Below, in pieces: positions 1 to 9,206 of a DNA stretch of 64,000 nucleotides. Below the pieces are notes generated by a model. That model saw only the letters and a list, made by a program, of their open reading frames with translations. It was not told the origin of the DNA and searched no databases. This stretch comes from Acidobacteriaceae bacterium (GTDB lineage Bacteria > Acidobacteriota > Terriglobia > Terriglobales > Acidobacteriaceae), in contig CAHJWL010000002.1 in assembly GCA_903642235.1 (NCBI GenBank), positions 310,001 to 374,000 on the forward strand. Direction: 5' to 3'. The stretch's first letter is position 1, and each line of letters opens with the position of its first letter. Made by a program: the position numbers and the translations under genes.

Positions 1-1537
1 GGCGATCATAGCTCCAGGGCGAGAAGTGTGTGGTCTGGATGCCGTTGAGAACCTCCATCTGATACGGCGTAGGAACGACCATGACGTACCAGCCGCCGTG
101 CCCCGTATAACTGTGCGCGATGCGTCGGCCGAACTCGGTGTCGGGCAGCTTGCCGGCGGCGAGATCGACGCGGGTCCGAACAAAGGCGATGCCGGGATCG
201 GGATCCAGGCGCGCCTCGGCGTACTTGCGCGTGGCCTCCGACAACGCGAGGCTGTTTGGAGGCTGCGGCGGTGCGCCGAGCGAGGCGATGGCGTCCGGGA
301 TGACCTCGGCCACAGCCGCCTCCGCGTCGGCCTCGGAGATCTTTGCGGCGGTGAAGACGCGAGTGTCGAAGGCGATGTAGGGCAGTTCGAGCTGAGACAT
401 CAGGTACTTCACGGATTTGCCAGGAGAGAGCCGCTGATTGAGCCGGATGTTCACGGCATCAGCGAAGCTCTCGAGATCCAGTCGGCCGGCGTCGACGCCG
501 AGCCTGGCGGCCTGTTGCGGGATGGGAGCGATGCCATGGTCGGCGGTGAATGCGACCATGACGTTGGCGAGGCCAACCTTCTTGTCGAGCCATGTAAAAA
601 AAGTATTGAGATCGCGATCAAGGCCGACGACCATCTGTCGCTCTGCGTCGGAGTCAGGGCCCATCTGGTGGCCCATGATGTCGTTGGCGGAGAGCGAGAT
701 GGTGAGGACATCGGTGACGGAGTTCGCGCCGAGCTTCTCGTTGTCGATCAGGGCTTCGCTGAAGTCAAGTTCGTAGCTGTTGGCGGCGGGCGTTCGGCCG
801 ACGAGGTTGTAGAACTGCGTGGTCTCTTCAAGCCCGGAGTCTTTGACCGCCTGGGCGATGCGCGGTCCCTTGTTGAACCGTGTGGCCCATGCGGGAAGCT
901 CGGGCATATAGAAAGTGGAGGTGACGAAGCGGCCGGTGGCACCGTCGATCCAGAAGGCTGCGTTGGCGGTCTGGCCCGCGGGAAGAATGGCGGCGCGATC
1001 TTTGAGGGAGACGCCGAAGAGCTTTGCCTGGCCGTTGGTAGCGAGACGCACCTCGTCGCCAAGGGTGGTGGCGTGGAGATTGCGGGGCGAGGACCCGATG
1101 CGTGGAGCGGCCGGGGGAATGGCGGGTGGGGGCGGAACGGGCAGATCGTCGAAGGTGCCGACCAGCCGGTAGCGCTCGTCTTCTACGGAGGTGACAGGCC
1201 GGTCGGTGTTGCGGGCGAGATCCCACCATTCATTTGAGCCGATGCCGTGACCGTCGGTGTAGGCGCCGGTGCCGATAGTGGCGTGGCCAGGTGCGGTCTT
1301 GGTGTTCGCGTAGTCGAAGTAGCAGCCGTTGAAGTAGGCACCGCGCTTGAGGAAAAGGTTGAAGCCGTTCGGCGAGGTCAGGGCGTCGCGGTAGCGGTCG
1401 AGGTAGTCTCCGCGGAACTGGTCGATGACAAGGATAACAACCAGTTTGGGCGTTGCATGGTACGCGTCAGCAAACGCCGGAGGAGCGGCGGGCGAAGCAA
1501 GTGTGACGGCGAGCAGGGCGGCGAAGAACGGGCGCAT
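1..1537 (-). CDS. Alkaline phosphatase family protein (PafA-like), 3' end cut by window edge
   Basis: Secreted or periplasmic phosphatase/phosphodiesterase of the alkaline phosphatase superfamily; 512 codons are visible and the C-terminus lies outside the window. Seen: an N-terminal signal peptide (about residues 1-23, ending AFA), the first metal-binding segment [10 protein letters not shown] with Asp39, the nucleophile region [10 protein letters not shown] (Thr about 81, as in PafA), then [17 protein letters not shown] and YTGHGG, which supply the remaining Asp/His zinc ligands. The frame stays open through a run of seven A (596-602). The start at 1537 places the signal peptide directly at the N-terminus; an in-frame ATG at 1552 is possible and neither has a strong ribosome binding site. 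Divergent from serS. The family is secure; the substrate (phosphomonoester or diester) is not known. Confidence 0.85.
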   Translation of the reverse strand, partial: MRPFFAALLAVTLASPAAPPAFADAYHATPKLVVILVIDQFRGDYLDRYRDALTSPNGFNLFLKRGAYFNGCYFDYANTKTAPGHATIGTGAYTDGHGIGSNEWWDLARNTDRPVTSVEDERYRLVGTFDDLPVPPPPAIPPAAPRIGSSPRNLHATTLGDEVRLATNGQAKLFGVSLKDRAAILPAGQTANAAFWIDGATGRFVTSTFYMPELPAWATRFNKGPRIAQAVKDSGLEETTQFYNLVGRTPAANSYELDFSEALIDNEKLGANSVTDVLTISLSANDIMGHQMGPDSDAERQMVVGLDRDLNTFFTWLDKKVGLANVMVAFTADHGIAPIPQQAARLGVDAGRLDLESFADAVNIRLNQRLSPGKSVKYLMSQLELPYIAFDTRVFTAAKISEADAEAAVAEVIPDAIASLGAPPQPPNSLALSEATRKYAEARLDPDPGIAFVRTRVDLAAGKLPDTEFGRRIAHSYTGHGGWYVMVVPTPYQMEVLNGIQTTHFSPWSYDR

Positions 1538-1603
1538 CGCCACAGAGTACATGGATCGTGTTGCCGAACGATTGCAGCGGGCAGGGACGCTAGAATAGTC
1601 CGG

Positions 1604-2965
1604 ATGCTTGATCTTGGCTATGTGCGGTCCAATCTCGGTCTGGTGGAAGAACGGCTGCGTACGCGCGGTGCCGAGGCGGCAGTGGTGCTCGGCGACTTCG
1701 CGGGCGTGGATGCGGAGCGGCGCGAGGCGATCACGCAGGTAGAGAGCCTGAAGGCGGAGCGCAACCGGTTGACCGGAGAGATTGCCTCGCTTCGGAAGGC
1801 TGGTGGTGACGCAACAGCCATGACGGAGCAGACCAGGGCAATGAAGTCTGAGGTGGAGGCGCTCGAGGCCACGTCCGCGCGGGCTGACGACCGGCTGCGG
1901 ACGATGATGCAGTCGGTGCCGAACCTGCCGGCGAGCGACGTGCCCATAGGCCGCAGCGAGGCCGAGAATCGCATGGAGAAGACATGGGGCGAGCAGCCGG
2001 CGTTCCGCTTCCCTGCCTTGTCGCACTGGGAGATTGGCGAGCGTCTGGGCGTGCTTGACTTTGAGCGGGCGGCGAAGATCTCCGGCTCCCGCTTTGTGGT
2101 GCAGATGGGCCAGGGAGCGCGGCTGGAGCGGGCGCTCGCGAACTATATGCTGGACCTGCATACACGCGAGCACGGGTACACGGAGGTGCTGCCACCCTTC
2201 ATGGTGAACTCAAAGAGCCTGTTCGGGACGGGGCAGCTGCCGAAGTTTGCCGAGGACCTCTTTCACTGCGACGACAAGGGCGCGTATGCGCCGGGCGAGT
2301 TCCAGGAGAGCGATCACTGGCTGATCCCGACGGCCGAGGTGCCTGTAACAAACCTTTTTCGCGATGAAGCGCTGGAGGAGGCGGAGCTGCCCATCGCATA
2401 CACGGCGTATACGCCGTGCTTTCGCAGTGAGGCCGGCAGCTACGGCAAGGATGTGCGCGGGTTGATTCGGCAACACCAGTTTCAGAAGGTGGAGCTGGTG
2501 CAGTTTGTGCGGCCGGAGGACTCGGCCGCGGCGCATGAGGCGCTGACGCGGCATGCGGAGACGGTGCTTGAGCGGCTGGGGCTGCCGTACCGGAGGATGC
2601 TGCTGTGCACCGGGGATATGGGCTTTGCGGCGGCGAAGACGTATGACCTGGAGGTGTGGCTGCCGGGCCAGGGTCTCTATCGCGAGATCAGCTCGTGCTC
2701 GAACTTCGAAGCGTTTCAGGCACGGCGAGCCAACATTCGCTACAGGCCTTCCGGGTCAGGAGCCAAAGCTGGAGGCGCGAAGAAGACAGAGTTTCTCCAC
2801 ACGCTCAATGGAAGCGGGCTGGCCGTAGGGCGAACCTATCTGGCGGTGCTCGAGAACTACCAGCAGGCGGACGGGACGGTGCGCATACCGGAGGTGCTGG
2901 TGCCCTACATGGGTGGCGAGACGATGCTCGGAAAGCAGGCGCCACGCGGAGGTGCTCGTGCTTAA
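1604..2965 (+). CDS. serS: Serine--tRNA ligase
   Basis: Class II aminoacyl-tRNA synthetase of 453 residues that charges tRNA-Ser in the cytoplasm. Seen: the N-terminal tRNA-binding coiled coil (about residues 1-110), the class II core, motif 2 around [17 protein letters not shown] followed by [11 protein letters not shown], and motif 3 as [18 protein letters not shown] near the C-terminus. Length fits bacterial SerRS. The ATG at 1604 ([10 protein letters not shown]) gives the conserved family N-terminus; the frame is open further upstream, but that part has no family similarity and overlaps the phosphatase start region. The 3' end overlaps the next gene, whose GTG start lies inside the last codons. 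Confidence 0.97.
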   Translation: MLDLGYVRSNLGLVEERLRTRGAEAAVVLGDFAGVDAERREAITQVESLKAERNRLTGEIASLRKAGGDATAMTEQTRAMKSEVEALEATSARADDRLRTMMQSVPNLPASDVPIGRSEAENRMEKTWGEQPAFRFPALSHWEIGERLGVLDFERAAKISGSRFVVQMGQGARLERALANYMLDLHTREHGYTEVLPPFMVNSKSLFGTGQLPKFAEDLFHCDDKGAYAPGEFQESDHWLIPTAEVPVTNLFRDEALEEAELPIAYTAYTPCFRSEAGSYGKDVRGLIRQHQFQKVELVQFVRPEDSAAAHEALTRHAETVLERLGLPYRRMLLCTGDMGFAAAKTYDLEVWLPGQGLYREISSCSNFEAFQARRANIRYRPSGSGAKAGGAKKTEFLHTLNGSGLAVGRTYLAVLENYQQADGTVRIPEVLVPYMGGETMLGKQAPRGGARA

Positions 2966-3338
2966 ACTCCTGCGAAGCTATCTGTTCTGGACCTACGAAC
3001 GCGGCAGCATGCATTACGACGTGATGGTTACGCTGATCCTGATCTTTCTTTTTCTGTCGCCGCGGCTGATCGACTTCAAGGATCGTCCGGCAGAGACAGT
3101 TGCGCTGCAATCGAGTGAGGTTCTCGTGAAGGAGGCTGGAACCCGGCACGGCAACAGTCGCTTCGTCTACCAGATCCGCGCGGAAGACATGGCAGACGCG
3201 AAGTCCGAAGCGCAGCGGCAGGCAGCGTTCCTGCGTCTGATTGAGCCCATCTCGGGCGAGGTCAGTCTGGAGCACTACGAGCTCGTGAAAGACGCGGCAG
3301 GGAAGGTCATCGCCTACAACGTTTGGGTGCTTCGCTAG
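2958..3338 (+). CDS. Small membrane-anchored protein of unknown function
   Basis: 126 residues, not recognised as a named family. It has a basic/aromatic N-terminus ([15 protein letters not shown]), one transmembrane helix (about residues 22-37, [14 protein letters not shown]) and a soluble, probably periplasmic C-terminal part of about 85 residues with no cysteines or metal motifs. The GTG at 2958 is chosen because GGAGG at 2948-2952 sits 5 nt upstream; it overlaps the serS stop, so translation is probably coupled. It is followed 46 bp later by a LolA-like gene, suggesting an envelope role, but that is only context. Confidence 0.7.
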   Translation: MLKLLRSYLFWTYERGSMHYDVMVTLILIFLFLSPRLIDFKDRPAETVALQSSEVLVKEAGTRHGNSRFVYQIRAEDMADAKSEAQRQAAFLRLIEPISGEVSLEHYELVKDAAGKVIAYNVWVLR

Positions 3339-3384
3339 TGACTTTCTCCAGCAAAGCGCATCCATCTGACATGAGGTTTGAACA

Positions 3385-4086
3385 ATGACGGCAGGGCGAA
3401 GTACGACCGCGTTCCTCTTTGTGACATGTACTCTGCTCCTCAACAGCGGAGCTCTGGCCCAGAACACTCCGGATCGCCTGAATACGGTTCTGCGCCAGAT
3501 GGACGCAGCCAGTCTCAAGTTCAAGTCAGCCGAGGCAGACTTTCATAAGGACACCTTCCAGAGAGTCGTGCGTGAGACGACGACGCAGAACGGCACGATC
3601 TACTTCATCAAATCCGGCACGACGCTACAGATGGGTGCTGTGATCGCGCCGCCGGAGGCCAAGGTGGTCGAGTACAAGGACGGCCGGCTGCGCATCTTCG
3701 ACCCCGGCCCAAACCACCTGACAGAGCTCGACGGACGGACCAATCAGGCTCAGTATGAGAGCTTTCTGACGCTCGGGTTTGGTGGGAGCGGGAAGGATCT
3801 TGAAAAAACATGGACCATCACAGACCAGGGCACTGAATCACTGAACGACGGCAGCCAGGCCGTGCAGGTGGAGAAGCTTGATCTGGTCGCGAAAGATGCG
3901 GCGCAGCGAAACAGCATCGCGCACGTCACCATCTGGGTCGATCCTGCCCGAGGCATCTCGCTGAAGCAGGTGTTCTTCTTCGCCTCGGAGGACACGCAAA
4001 CTGCTGTGTACAGTCACATTCGCTATAACCAGAGCGTGAACACAAAGCGGTACGCGATCAAGACGGACTCGAAGACCTCGCACTAG
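3385..4086 (+). CDS. LolA-like outer-membrane lipoprotein carrier family protein
   Basis: 233 residues with a signal peptide (about 1-25, cleavage after ALA). The mature part reads as the LolA/LolB-like beta fold: a helix with DRLNTVLRQMDAASLKFKSAEADF, then strands with GTIYFIKSG, VVEYKDGRLRIFDPGPNHLTELD and a late IWVDPARGISLKQVFF strand, the typical place where these proteins compare a substrate-loaded state. Family members shuttle lipoproteins or bind lipids in the periplasm; this one could be a general LolA paralogue rather than the essential carrier. It probably shares a transcript with serS and the small membrane protein. Its last 29 bp overlap the convergent GT-C gene. Confidence 0.72.
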   Translation: MTAGRSTTAFLFVTCTLLLNSGALAQNTPDRLNTVLRQMDAASLKFKSAEADFHKDTFQRVVRETTTQNGTIYFIKSGTTLQMGAVIAPPEAKVVEYKDGRLRIFDPGPNHLTELDGRTNQAQYESFLTLGFGGSGKDLEKTWTITDQGTESLNDGSQAVQVEKLDLVAKDAAQRNSIAHVTIWVDPARGISLKQVFFFASEDTQTAVYSHIRYNQSVNTKRYAIKTDSKTSH

Positions 4087-5509
4087 GCGTCGCTCTGTTG
4101 AGAGCGTCTGACCCATCGCGGAGCAGTGCCGACGCACAGAGAATCAGGAGTGGAAACAGCTCCAGAGTGTAGCGAGGCTCAGAGTTGTCGAGCGTGAGCA
4201 GAAGCGCGCAGCGGAGAACGACAAAGGCTGTTATGGCCAGGAGCAGAGCCCGCTCATCGCCGATCGCCGCGTTCCACCAGCGGCGCCATCCCCAAACACC
4301 AAGCAGCAGGTAGACAGCATTCAGCCCCGCGTAAAGCGTCGCGAACAGAAATTGCGAGTGGCTGTCTCGCCATCGCCACCAGGCCAGCTGCACCCCTGTG
4401 AGCTCTGTACGGGGGCGCAGCAGCATGTTCGCCAGCCGTGCCGCTGGCAGCAGCACGTAGTAGCGAAGCGGGGAGTGATGAATGCGCTCCTGCGCGATCG
4501 CCTGGAAGCGAGCGTCGAGTTGTGGCGTAGGGCTGTTCGTGATGTTGTAGTCACCGAGCAGACGCAGCGTCTCTTGCTTCTGCTCCGGGGAATCAAACGC
4601 GCGGGACGGGAGGTCGGTGAACGCGATCGCTGTGCCGTCGTAGTTCCAGTAGACCTCTTCGGTTGAGGCGAAATCGATGGCCCAGCTGCGATACCAGCGC
4701 TGAAAGCCGAGCGGGATTGATTCGCCCGGGTCGGTCGCGTAGCGTGGCGCGAGCGGCTGAATAAGATGGAAGGTGCTCCAGTTCCTGGCGGTCCAGGGTA
4801 CGAGCGGCACGAGGACGCAGAGTGCGGCGGAGAGTGCGGGAGCGAACACGCTCCATCGCGAGGCGGTGCGGGTTCCAGCACCGAAGCGGCGCCAGCTTAC
4901 GAGCAGCATAGCGGGCACTATCGCGGCCGTGAGAAGTGCCTGTTCCGGCCGCAGCAGAAGAGAGACGGCCAAGGCGGCGCCGATCCCGAGAGTCCACGCG
5001 TTCTGAAGTTCAGGGCAACAGCGCCAGCGATCAAAGGAGAATACGGCGAGCGTGATGCTGGCCAAGGTCAAGGTCTCGGTGAGAGGCGTGGCGGTGTAAT
5101 TTGCCGTGAAGGGGCACAGGCAGCTGAGGATCAGGCAGAACCACGCGGCACGCCGGCCAAACAGGTCTCGGGCGAGCACGGCAAGCAGAAGCGCGGAGAG
5201 CAGATCCGTGACGACCTGCATGTCGAGCACAGCGGAGAAATTCTCGACACCAAAGACGATGAAGAGGAACGCCAGGAAGAGTGGGTAGCCGGGAAGACGG
5301 ATGAGCGTCGGCGGAAAAGGGCCGGGCTCAACGGCGAAGCTATACACGTGGTGCCGCAGGAGATTGTGTGCGATGTTGCCATAGATCTGCGGATCCCCCT
5401 GCATGGGATTGGCATGGTGGATGAACCACAATCGCAGAACGGCGCCTGCAAGCAGCAGACCCAGAATGCCGCACCACGCTCGTGCTTTGGCGGAGAACAC
5501 TCCCTGCAT
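4058..5509 (-). CDS. GT-C fold membrane glycosyltransferase (GT39/ArnT-like)
   Basis: 483-residue polytopic inner-membrane protein. After the first helix comes a short periplasmic loop with the acidic motif GDPQIYGNIAHNLL (Asp about 39), in the place of the catalytic Asp of polyprenol-phosphate-dependent GT-C enzymes, followed by LPGYPLFLAFLF and about ten further hydrophobic helices, including NYTATPLTETLTLASI. Such enzymes transfer sugars from a lipid-phosphate donor to lipids or proteins on the periplasmic face. No other gene of a defined glycosylation pathway adjoins it. The ATG at 5509 directly precedes the first helix. Its 3' end overlaps the LolA-like gene tail to tail. Donor and acceptor cannot be told from sequence. 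Confidence 0.78.
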   Translation of the reverse strand: MQGVFSAKARAWCGILGLLLAGAVLRLWFIHHANPMQGDPQIYGNIAHNLLRHHVYSFAVEPGPFPPTLIRLPGYPLFLAFLFIVFGVENFSAVLDMQVVTDLLSALLLAVLARDLFGRRAAWFCLILSCLCPFTANYTATPLTETLTLASITLAVFSFDRWRCCPELQNAWTLGIGAALAVSLLLRPEQALLTAAIVPAMLLVSWRRFGAGTRTASRWSVFAPALSAALCVLVPLVPWTARNWSTFHLIQPLAPRYATDPGESIPLGFQRWYRSWAIDFASTEEVYWNYDGTAIAFTDLPSRAFDSPEQKQETLRLLGDYNITNSPTPQLDARFQAIAQERIHHSPLRYYVLLPAARLANMLLRPRTELTGVQLAWWRWRDSHSQFLFATLYAGLNAVYLLLGVWGWRRWWNAAIGDERALLLAITAFVVLRCALLLTLDNSEPRYTLELFPLLILCASALLRDGSDALNRATPSARSSSPS

Positions 5510-5629
5510 AATACGTCTGCCGCGGGATCGCGGTTGTCTGAGGGTGGTCTAAAGTCGTCCGGCAAAGAGCGCTGCTGCTAGGATTCATGCTGAGCCATTG
5601 ACTGCGCCTGAGGTGAGTCCCCGAGGAGT

Positions 5630-8600
5630 ATGACGAAGCAAGTCTTCTACGATCCGCAACGGAAACGCTGGAAGCGCCTGCGCCGGATCTTCGATGTGCT
5701 CGCCCTGCTTGGTCTTGTGGTTGGAGTCATCTTTGTCGTTGGGCTGGTGCGGATGCGGCCGCTGCCGGAGCTTTTGCTGCGTTACCCCAAGCGCAACTTC
5801 CGCACCGCGAACACACCGGTCGCACCCTTGCGCAAGGGTGAAAAGCTGCATCGCTCGGCACATCGCCGAAGCAGCCTCAAGCCCTCCGATGTGCCGCTGA
5901 ACCAGGGTGAAGGTCTGCGGGCGGCCTACTTTGTCGAAGACGATCCGGCGAGCTACTCGTCTCTGAAGGAGCACATCCGGCAGATCGATCTGTTGTTTCC
6001 GGAGTGGCTGCACATGGTCTCGCCGGATGGCAGCATGAGCTACTTCAGCATCGATAACCGCGCTTATCCCTTGATCGACCAAAGCGGTGTGCACCCGGTG
6101 GATGCGGAGAACAAGGTTCGTCGCACCATTACGGCCGCCCGCGTCGACACAGAAGTATTTCCCCTGGTGAACAACTACGATCCGGTCAAGCAGACCTTTC
6201 TGCCTTCGATCGGAATTTTCCTGAAGAATGCTGAAGCGCGCGCGCACTTCCTCAGTCAACTGGACACGTTTCTTGCGGCGAACCCTGATTACCACGGCCT
6301 CTCCATGGACTTTGAGGAGATTCCGGATGACGCGCAGGACGGCTTCGGTCAACTCATAACGGAGATCTATCAGGACTTTCATGCGAAGGGTCTTCGACTC
6401 TATGTGAATGTTCCGGTCGGCGATGACAGCTTCAATCTCAAGTTGCTGGCCGACCATTCGGATGGCCTGCTGCTGATGAACTACGATCAGCACCAGACGG
6501 AGAGCGGGCCGGGACCGGTCGCCGCGCAGGACTGGTTCATCGACAACCTGAAAGAGGTTCTGAAGACAGTTCCCAAGCAGAAGATCATCTGCTCCATCGG
6601 CAGCTACGGATACGACTGGACGACTCCCCTGCCTGCTGGAAAACCAGCAAAGAAGCCTGCCGCTTCCGAGAAGGTTCTGGCATCGCGCAACATGTCGACG
6701 CAGGAAGCATGGCAGGCTGCGTCTGATTCCGAGTCGCAGGTTGAGCTGGATGGCGATACTCTGAACCCGCACTTCGCCTATGACGACGAGGATGCGAAGG
6801 AACGCCACCAGGTGTGGTTTCTGGATGCCGTGACGGTACTGAACGAGATGCGGGCGGCGCGAGCGCTTGGACTTCAGACCTTCGCACTCTGGCGGTTGGG
6901 GAGCGAGGACAATTCGCTCTGGAACATCTGGGACAACCCGATGAACTCCGATCCGGAGAAGAGTCTGACCCAGGTCGATCCGGGCTATGACATTGATACG
7001 GAGGGCCAGGGCGACATCCTTAAGGTCACACGGAAGCCGCAGGCTGGCGTTCGCGATATCACCATGGATGACGACAAGTCCGTGCCGCTGCAGTACCGGG
7101 TGATCCTCGACGAATCGATGGTGAAATACCCGCTCTCGTACACGGTGGAGCAGTATGGCTACCATCCCAGGCAGGTCGCGCTGAGCTTTGACGATGGACC
7201 CGATCCGACCTGGACGCCAAGGATCCTCGACATCCTGAAGCGCTACAACGTCAAGGGAACATTTTTGATGATCGGCGAAGTTGCGCAGGATAATGTCGGC
7301 CTGATGCAGCGGGTTTATCGAGAAGGCCACGAGATCGGCAACCACACCTTTACGCATCCGGACATCAGTGAAATTTCAAACGCGCAGGTCGATCTTCAGC
7401 TCACGCTGACTGAACGGCTCTTCGCCTCCAAGCTGGGCGTGCAGCCGCTCTACTTCCGGCCGCCTTACTCGATCGATCAGGAGCCTGACACCAACGATCA
7501 GGCCGCGCCGATCGATCGCATTCAGGGGCTCGGCTATGTGATCGTTGGCAACAAGATCGATACGAACGATTGGGATGAGCACCCGAAGAAGACACCGCAG
7601 GAGATCACAGATTCTGTCTTTCAGCAGATCAGCGACATGGAGACGCGGCCATGGGCACGGGGCTCGATTATTCTGCTGCACGATGGCGGTGGCGATCGAG
7701 CACCGACAGTGGCCGCTCTCCCGGTTTTGATCCAGGCCTTGCGCGCCCGCGGCTACGAGATCGTTCCTGTCTCCGCGCTTCTGGGAAAGACACGCGCGCA
7801 GGTAATGCCGCAGCTGACGCCGAAGCAGCGCTGGCAGGCGCGTGCAGACTCAGTGGCATTTTTCTTCTTCGCTTTCTTCAACCACTTTGTCATCTATGTC
7901 TTCTTTGTCGGTGACGTGCTGATGAGTGCGCGGCTGATCATTATTGGCTTGTTCGCCACGATCGATCGCTTTCGCAAGCGGCAGAACTTCGCGACAGCTG
8001 ACTACATGCCACGTGTTGCTGTGCTCATCCCTGCCTATAACGAGGAGACCGTCATCGTTCGCACGATTCGTTCGGTGATGATGTCGAACTACAAGAATCT
8101 GCGCATTCTCGTGATCGATGATGGATCCACGGATCGAACGCTCGAGGTTGCAACAGAGGCGTACCCGGACGATATTGCGTCCGGCCGTGTCGTAATTCTG
8201 ACCAAACCCAACGGCGGCAAGGCCGAGGCCCTGAACTTCGCGCTCGATCATCTCGAGGAAGAGATCTACATCGGCATCGATGCGGATGGTGTGATCGCGC
8301 ATGACGCCATTGGCCGGCTGGTCTGCCACTTTGCCAACCCAAAGATTGGAGCCGTCGCTGGGAATGCCAAGGTCGGCAACCGCGTGAACCTGTGGACACG
8401 CTGGCAGGCGCTCGAGTACATCACCAGCCAGAACTTTGAACGGCGTGCGCTCGATCTTTTCGACGTGGTAATGGTTGTGCCGGGAGCTATCGGTGCGTGG
8501 CGGACAGCGGCCGTGCGGGCCGGCGGCGGCTATCACTCGAACACCGTTGCCGAAGACGCCGATCTCACCATGAATCTGCTGGAGCAGGGCTACTCCGTCA

Positions 8601-9163
8601 TCTACGAGGATCAGGCACTCGCCTTTACCGAAGCTCCGGTCAACGCGGACGGCCTGATGCGCCAGCGTTTTCGCTGGTCCTTCGGCATTCTGCAGGCGGT
8701 CTTCAAGCATCGCGGCGCCATCACCAGGCGACGTGCAATGGGTTTGTTCGCTCTGCCGAACATCGTCATCTTTCAGATCCTTCTGCCGCTGGTTTCTCCG
8801 CTAATCGATCTCATGTTCGTCGCAGGAATCGTCCACTACTTTATTGACCGCTCCTTTCACCCGGAGACCGCCTCCACCGCAAGCCTGTACAGGCTGCTGA
8901 CGTTCTTTCTCGCCTTCATGATTATCGATTTCGCTGCTTCGTCGCTCGCCTTTATGCTCGAGCGCAAGCACCCGGCCAGCAAGGGAGACGCCTGGCTGCT
9001 CTCCCATATCTGGATTCAGCGCTTCAGCTATCGGCAGGTCTTCTCGGTAGTTCTCCTCAAGACGATCAAGCGTGCGATCGACGGCAAGCCGTTCAACTGG
9101 GACAAGCTGGACCGGACGGCCAAGATGTCGGCCGAAACGGAGAAGATCGTCGAGACCTCCTAG
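5630..9163 (+). CDS. Three-domain GH18-like / polysaccharide deacetylase / GT2 synthase
   Basis: 1177 residues joining three enzymes of exopolysaccharide metabolism. (1) A membrane anchor at about 22-42. (2) A GH18-like barrel at about 100-460 with the catalytic DxE of GH18 in GLSMDFEEI (about 223-231) and LLLMNYDQ. (3) A NodB-type deacetylase at about 515-730 with motifs SFDDGPDP, HTFTH, FRPPY, DTNDWDE and LLHDG, all in order. (4) Membrane helix or helices at about 742-782. (5) A processive GT2 at about 793-1040 with PAYNEE, DDGSTD, DADG, EDADL and QRFRW, then three to four C-terminal helices. The topology puts GH18 and deacetylase outside and GT2 in the cytoplasm. By analogy with PgaB/PgaC it may make and partly deacetylate a beta-linked N-acetylhexosamine polymer; this is inference. 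It stands alone, divergent from the GT-C gene. Confidence 0.88.
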   Translation: MTKQVFYDPQRKRWKRLRRIFDVLALLGLVVGVIFVVGLVRMRPLPELLLRYPKRNFRTANTPVAPLRKGEKLHRSAHRRSSLKPSDVPLNQGEGLRAAYFVEDDPASYSSLKEHIRQIDLLFPEWLHMVSPDGSMSYFSIDNRAYPLIDQSGVHPVDAENKVRRTITAARVDTEVFPLVNNYDPVKQTFLPSIGIFLKNAEARAHFLSQLDTFLAANPDYHGLSMDFEEIPDDAQDGFGQLITEIYQDFHAKGLRLYVNVPVGDDSFNLKLLADHSDGLLLMNYDQHQTESGPGPVAAQDWFIDNLKEVLKTVPKQKIICSIGSYGYDWTTPLPAGKPAKKPAASEKVLASRNMSTQEAWQAASDSESQVELDGDTLNPHFAYDDEDAKERHQVWFLDAVTVLNEMRAARALGLQTFALWRLGSEDNSLWNIWDNPMNSDPEKSLTQVDPGYDIDTEGQGDILKVTRKPQAGVRDITMDDDKSVPLQYRVILDESMVKYPLSYTVEQYGYHPRQVALSFDDGPDPTWTPRILDILKRYNVKGTFLMIGEVAQDNVGLMQRVYREGHEIGNHTFTHPDISEISNAQVDLQLTLTERLFASKLGVQPLYFRPPYSIDQEPDTNDQAAPIDRIQGLGYVIVGNKIDTNDWDEHPKKTPQEITDSVFQQISDMETRPWARGSIILLHDGGGDRAPTVAALPVLIQALRARGYEIVPVSALLGKTRAQVMPQLTPKQRWQARADSVAFFFFAFFNHFVIYVFFVGDVLMSARLIIIGLFATIDRFRKRQNFATADYMPRVAVLIPAYNEETVIVRTIRSVMMSNYKNLRILVIDDGSTDRTLEVATEAYPDDIASGRVVILTKPNGGKAEALNFALDHLEEEIYIGIDADGVIAHDAIGRLVCHFANPKIGAVAGNAKVGNRVNLWTRWQALEYITSQNFERRALDLFDVVMVVPGAIGAWRTAAVRAGGGYHSNTVAEDADLTMNLLEQGYSVIYEDQALAFTEAPVNADGLMRQRFRWSFGILQAVFKHRGAITRRRAMGLFALPNIVIFQILLPLVSPLIDLMFVAGIVHYFIDRSFHPETASTASLYRLLTFFLAFMIIDFAASSLAFMLERKHPASKGDAWLLSHIWIQRFSYRQVFSVVLLKTIKRAIDGKPFNWDKLDRTAKMSAETEKIVETS

Positions 9164-9206
9164 CCCGATCTTCCTCGCTGTTTCCGGCAGGTAAAATCGG
9201 AGCATC

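Noticed and set aside
596-602. Run of seven A, possible frameshift in the phosphatase gene
   Set aside because: The reading frame continues on both sides with matching family motifs, so the run is in frame.
26-1237. Long plus-strand frame of 403 codons
   Set aside because: It is antisense to the phosphatase, whose frame carries a signal peptide and all metal motifs; the plus-strand translation has no recognisable domain.
5585-7357. 590-codon minus-strand frame
   Set aside because: Antisense to the GH18/deacetylase region; long because of the high-G+C codon pattern of the true gene.
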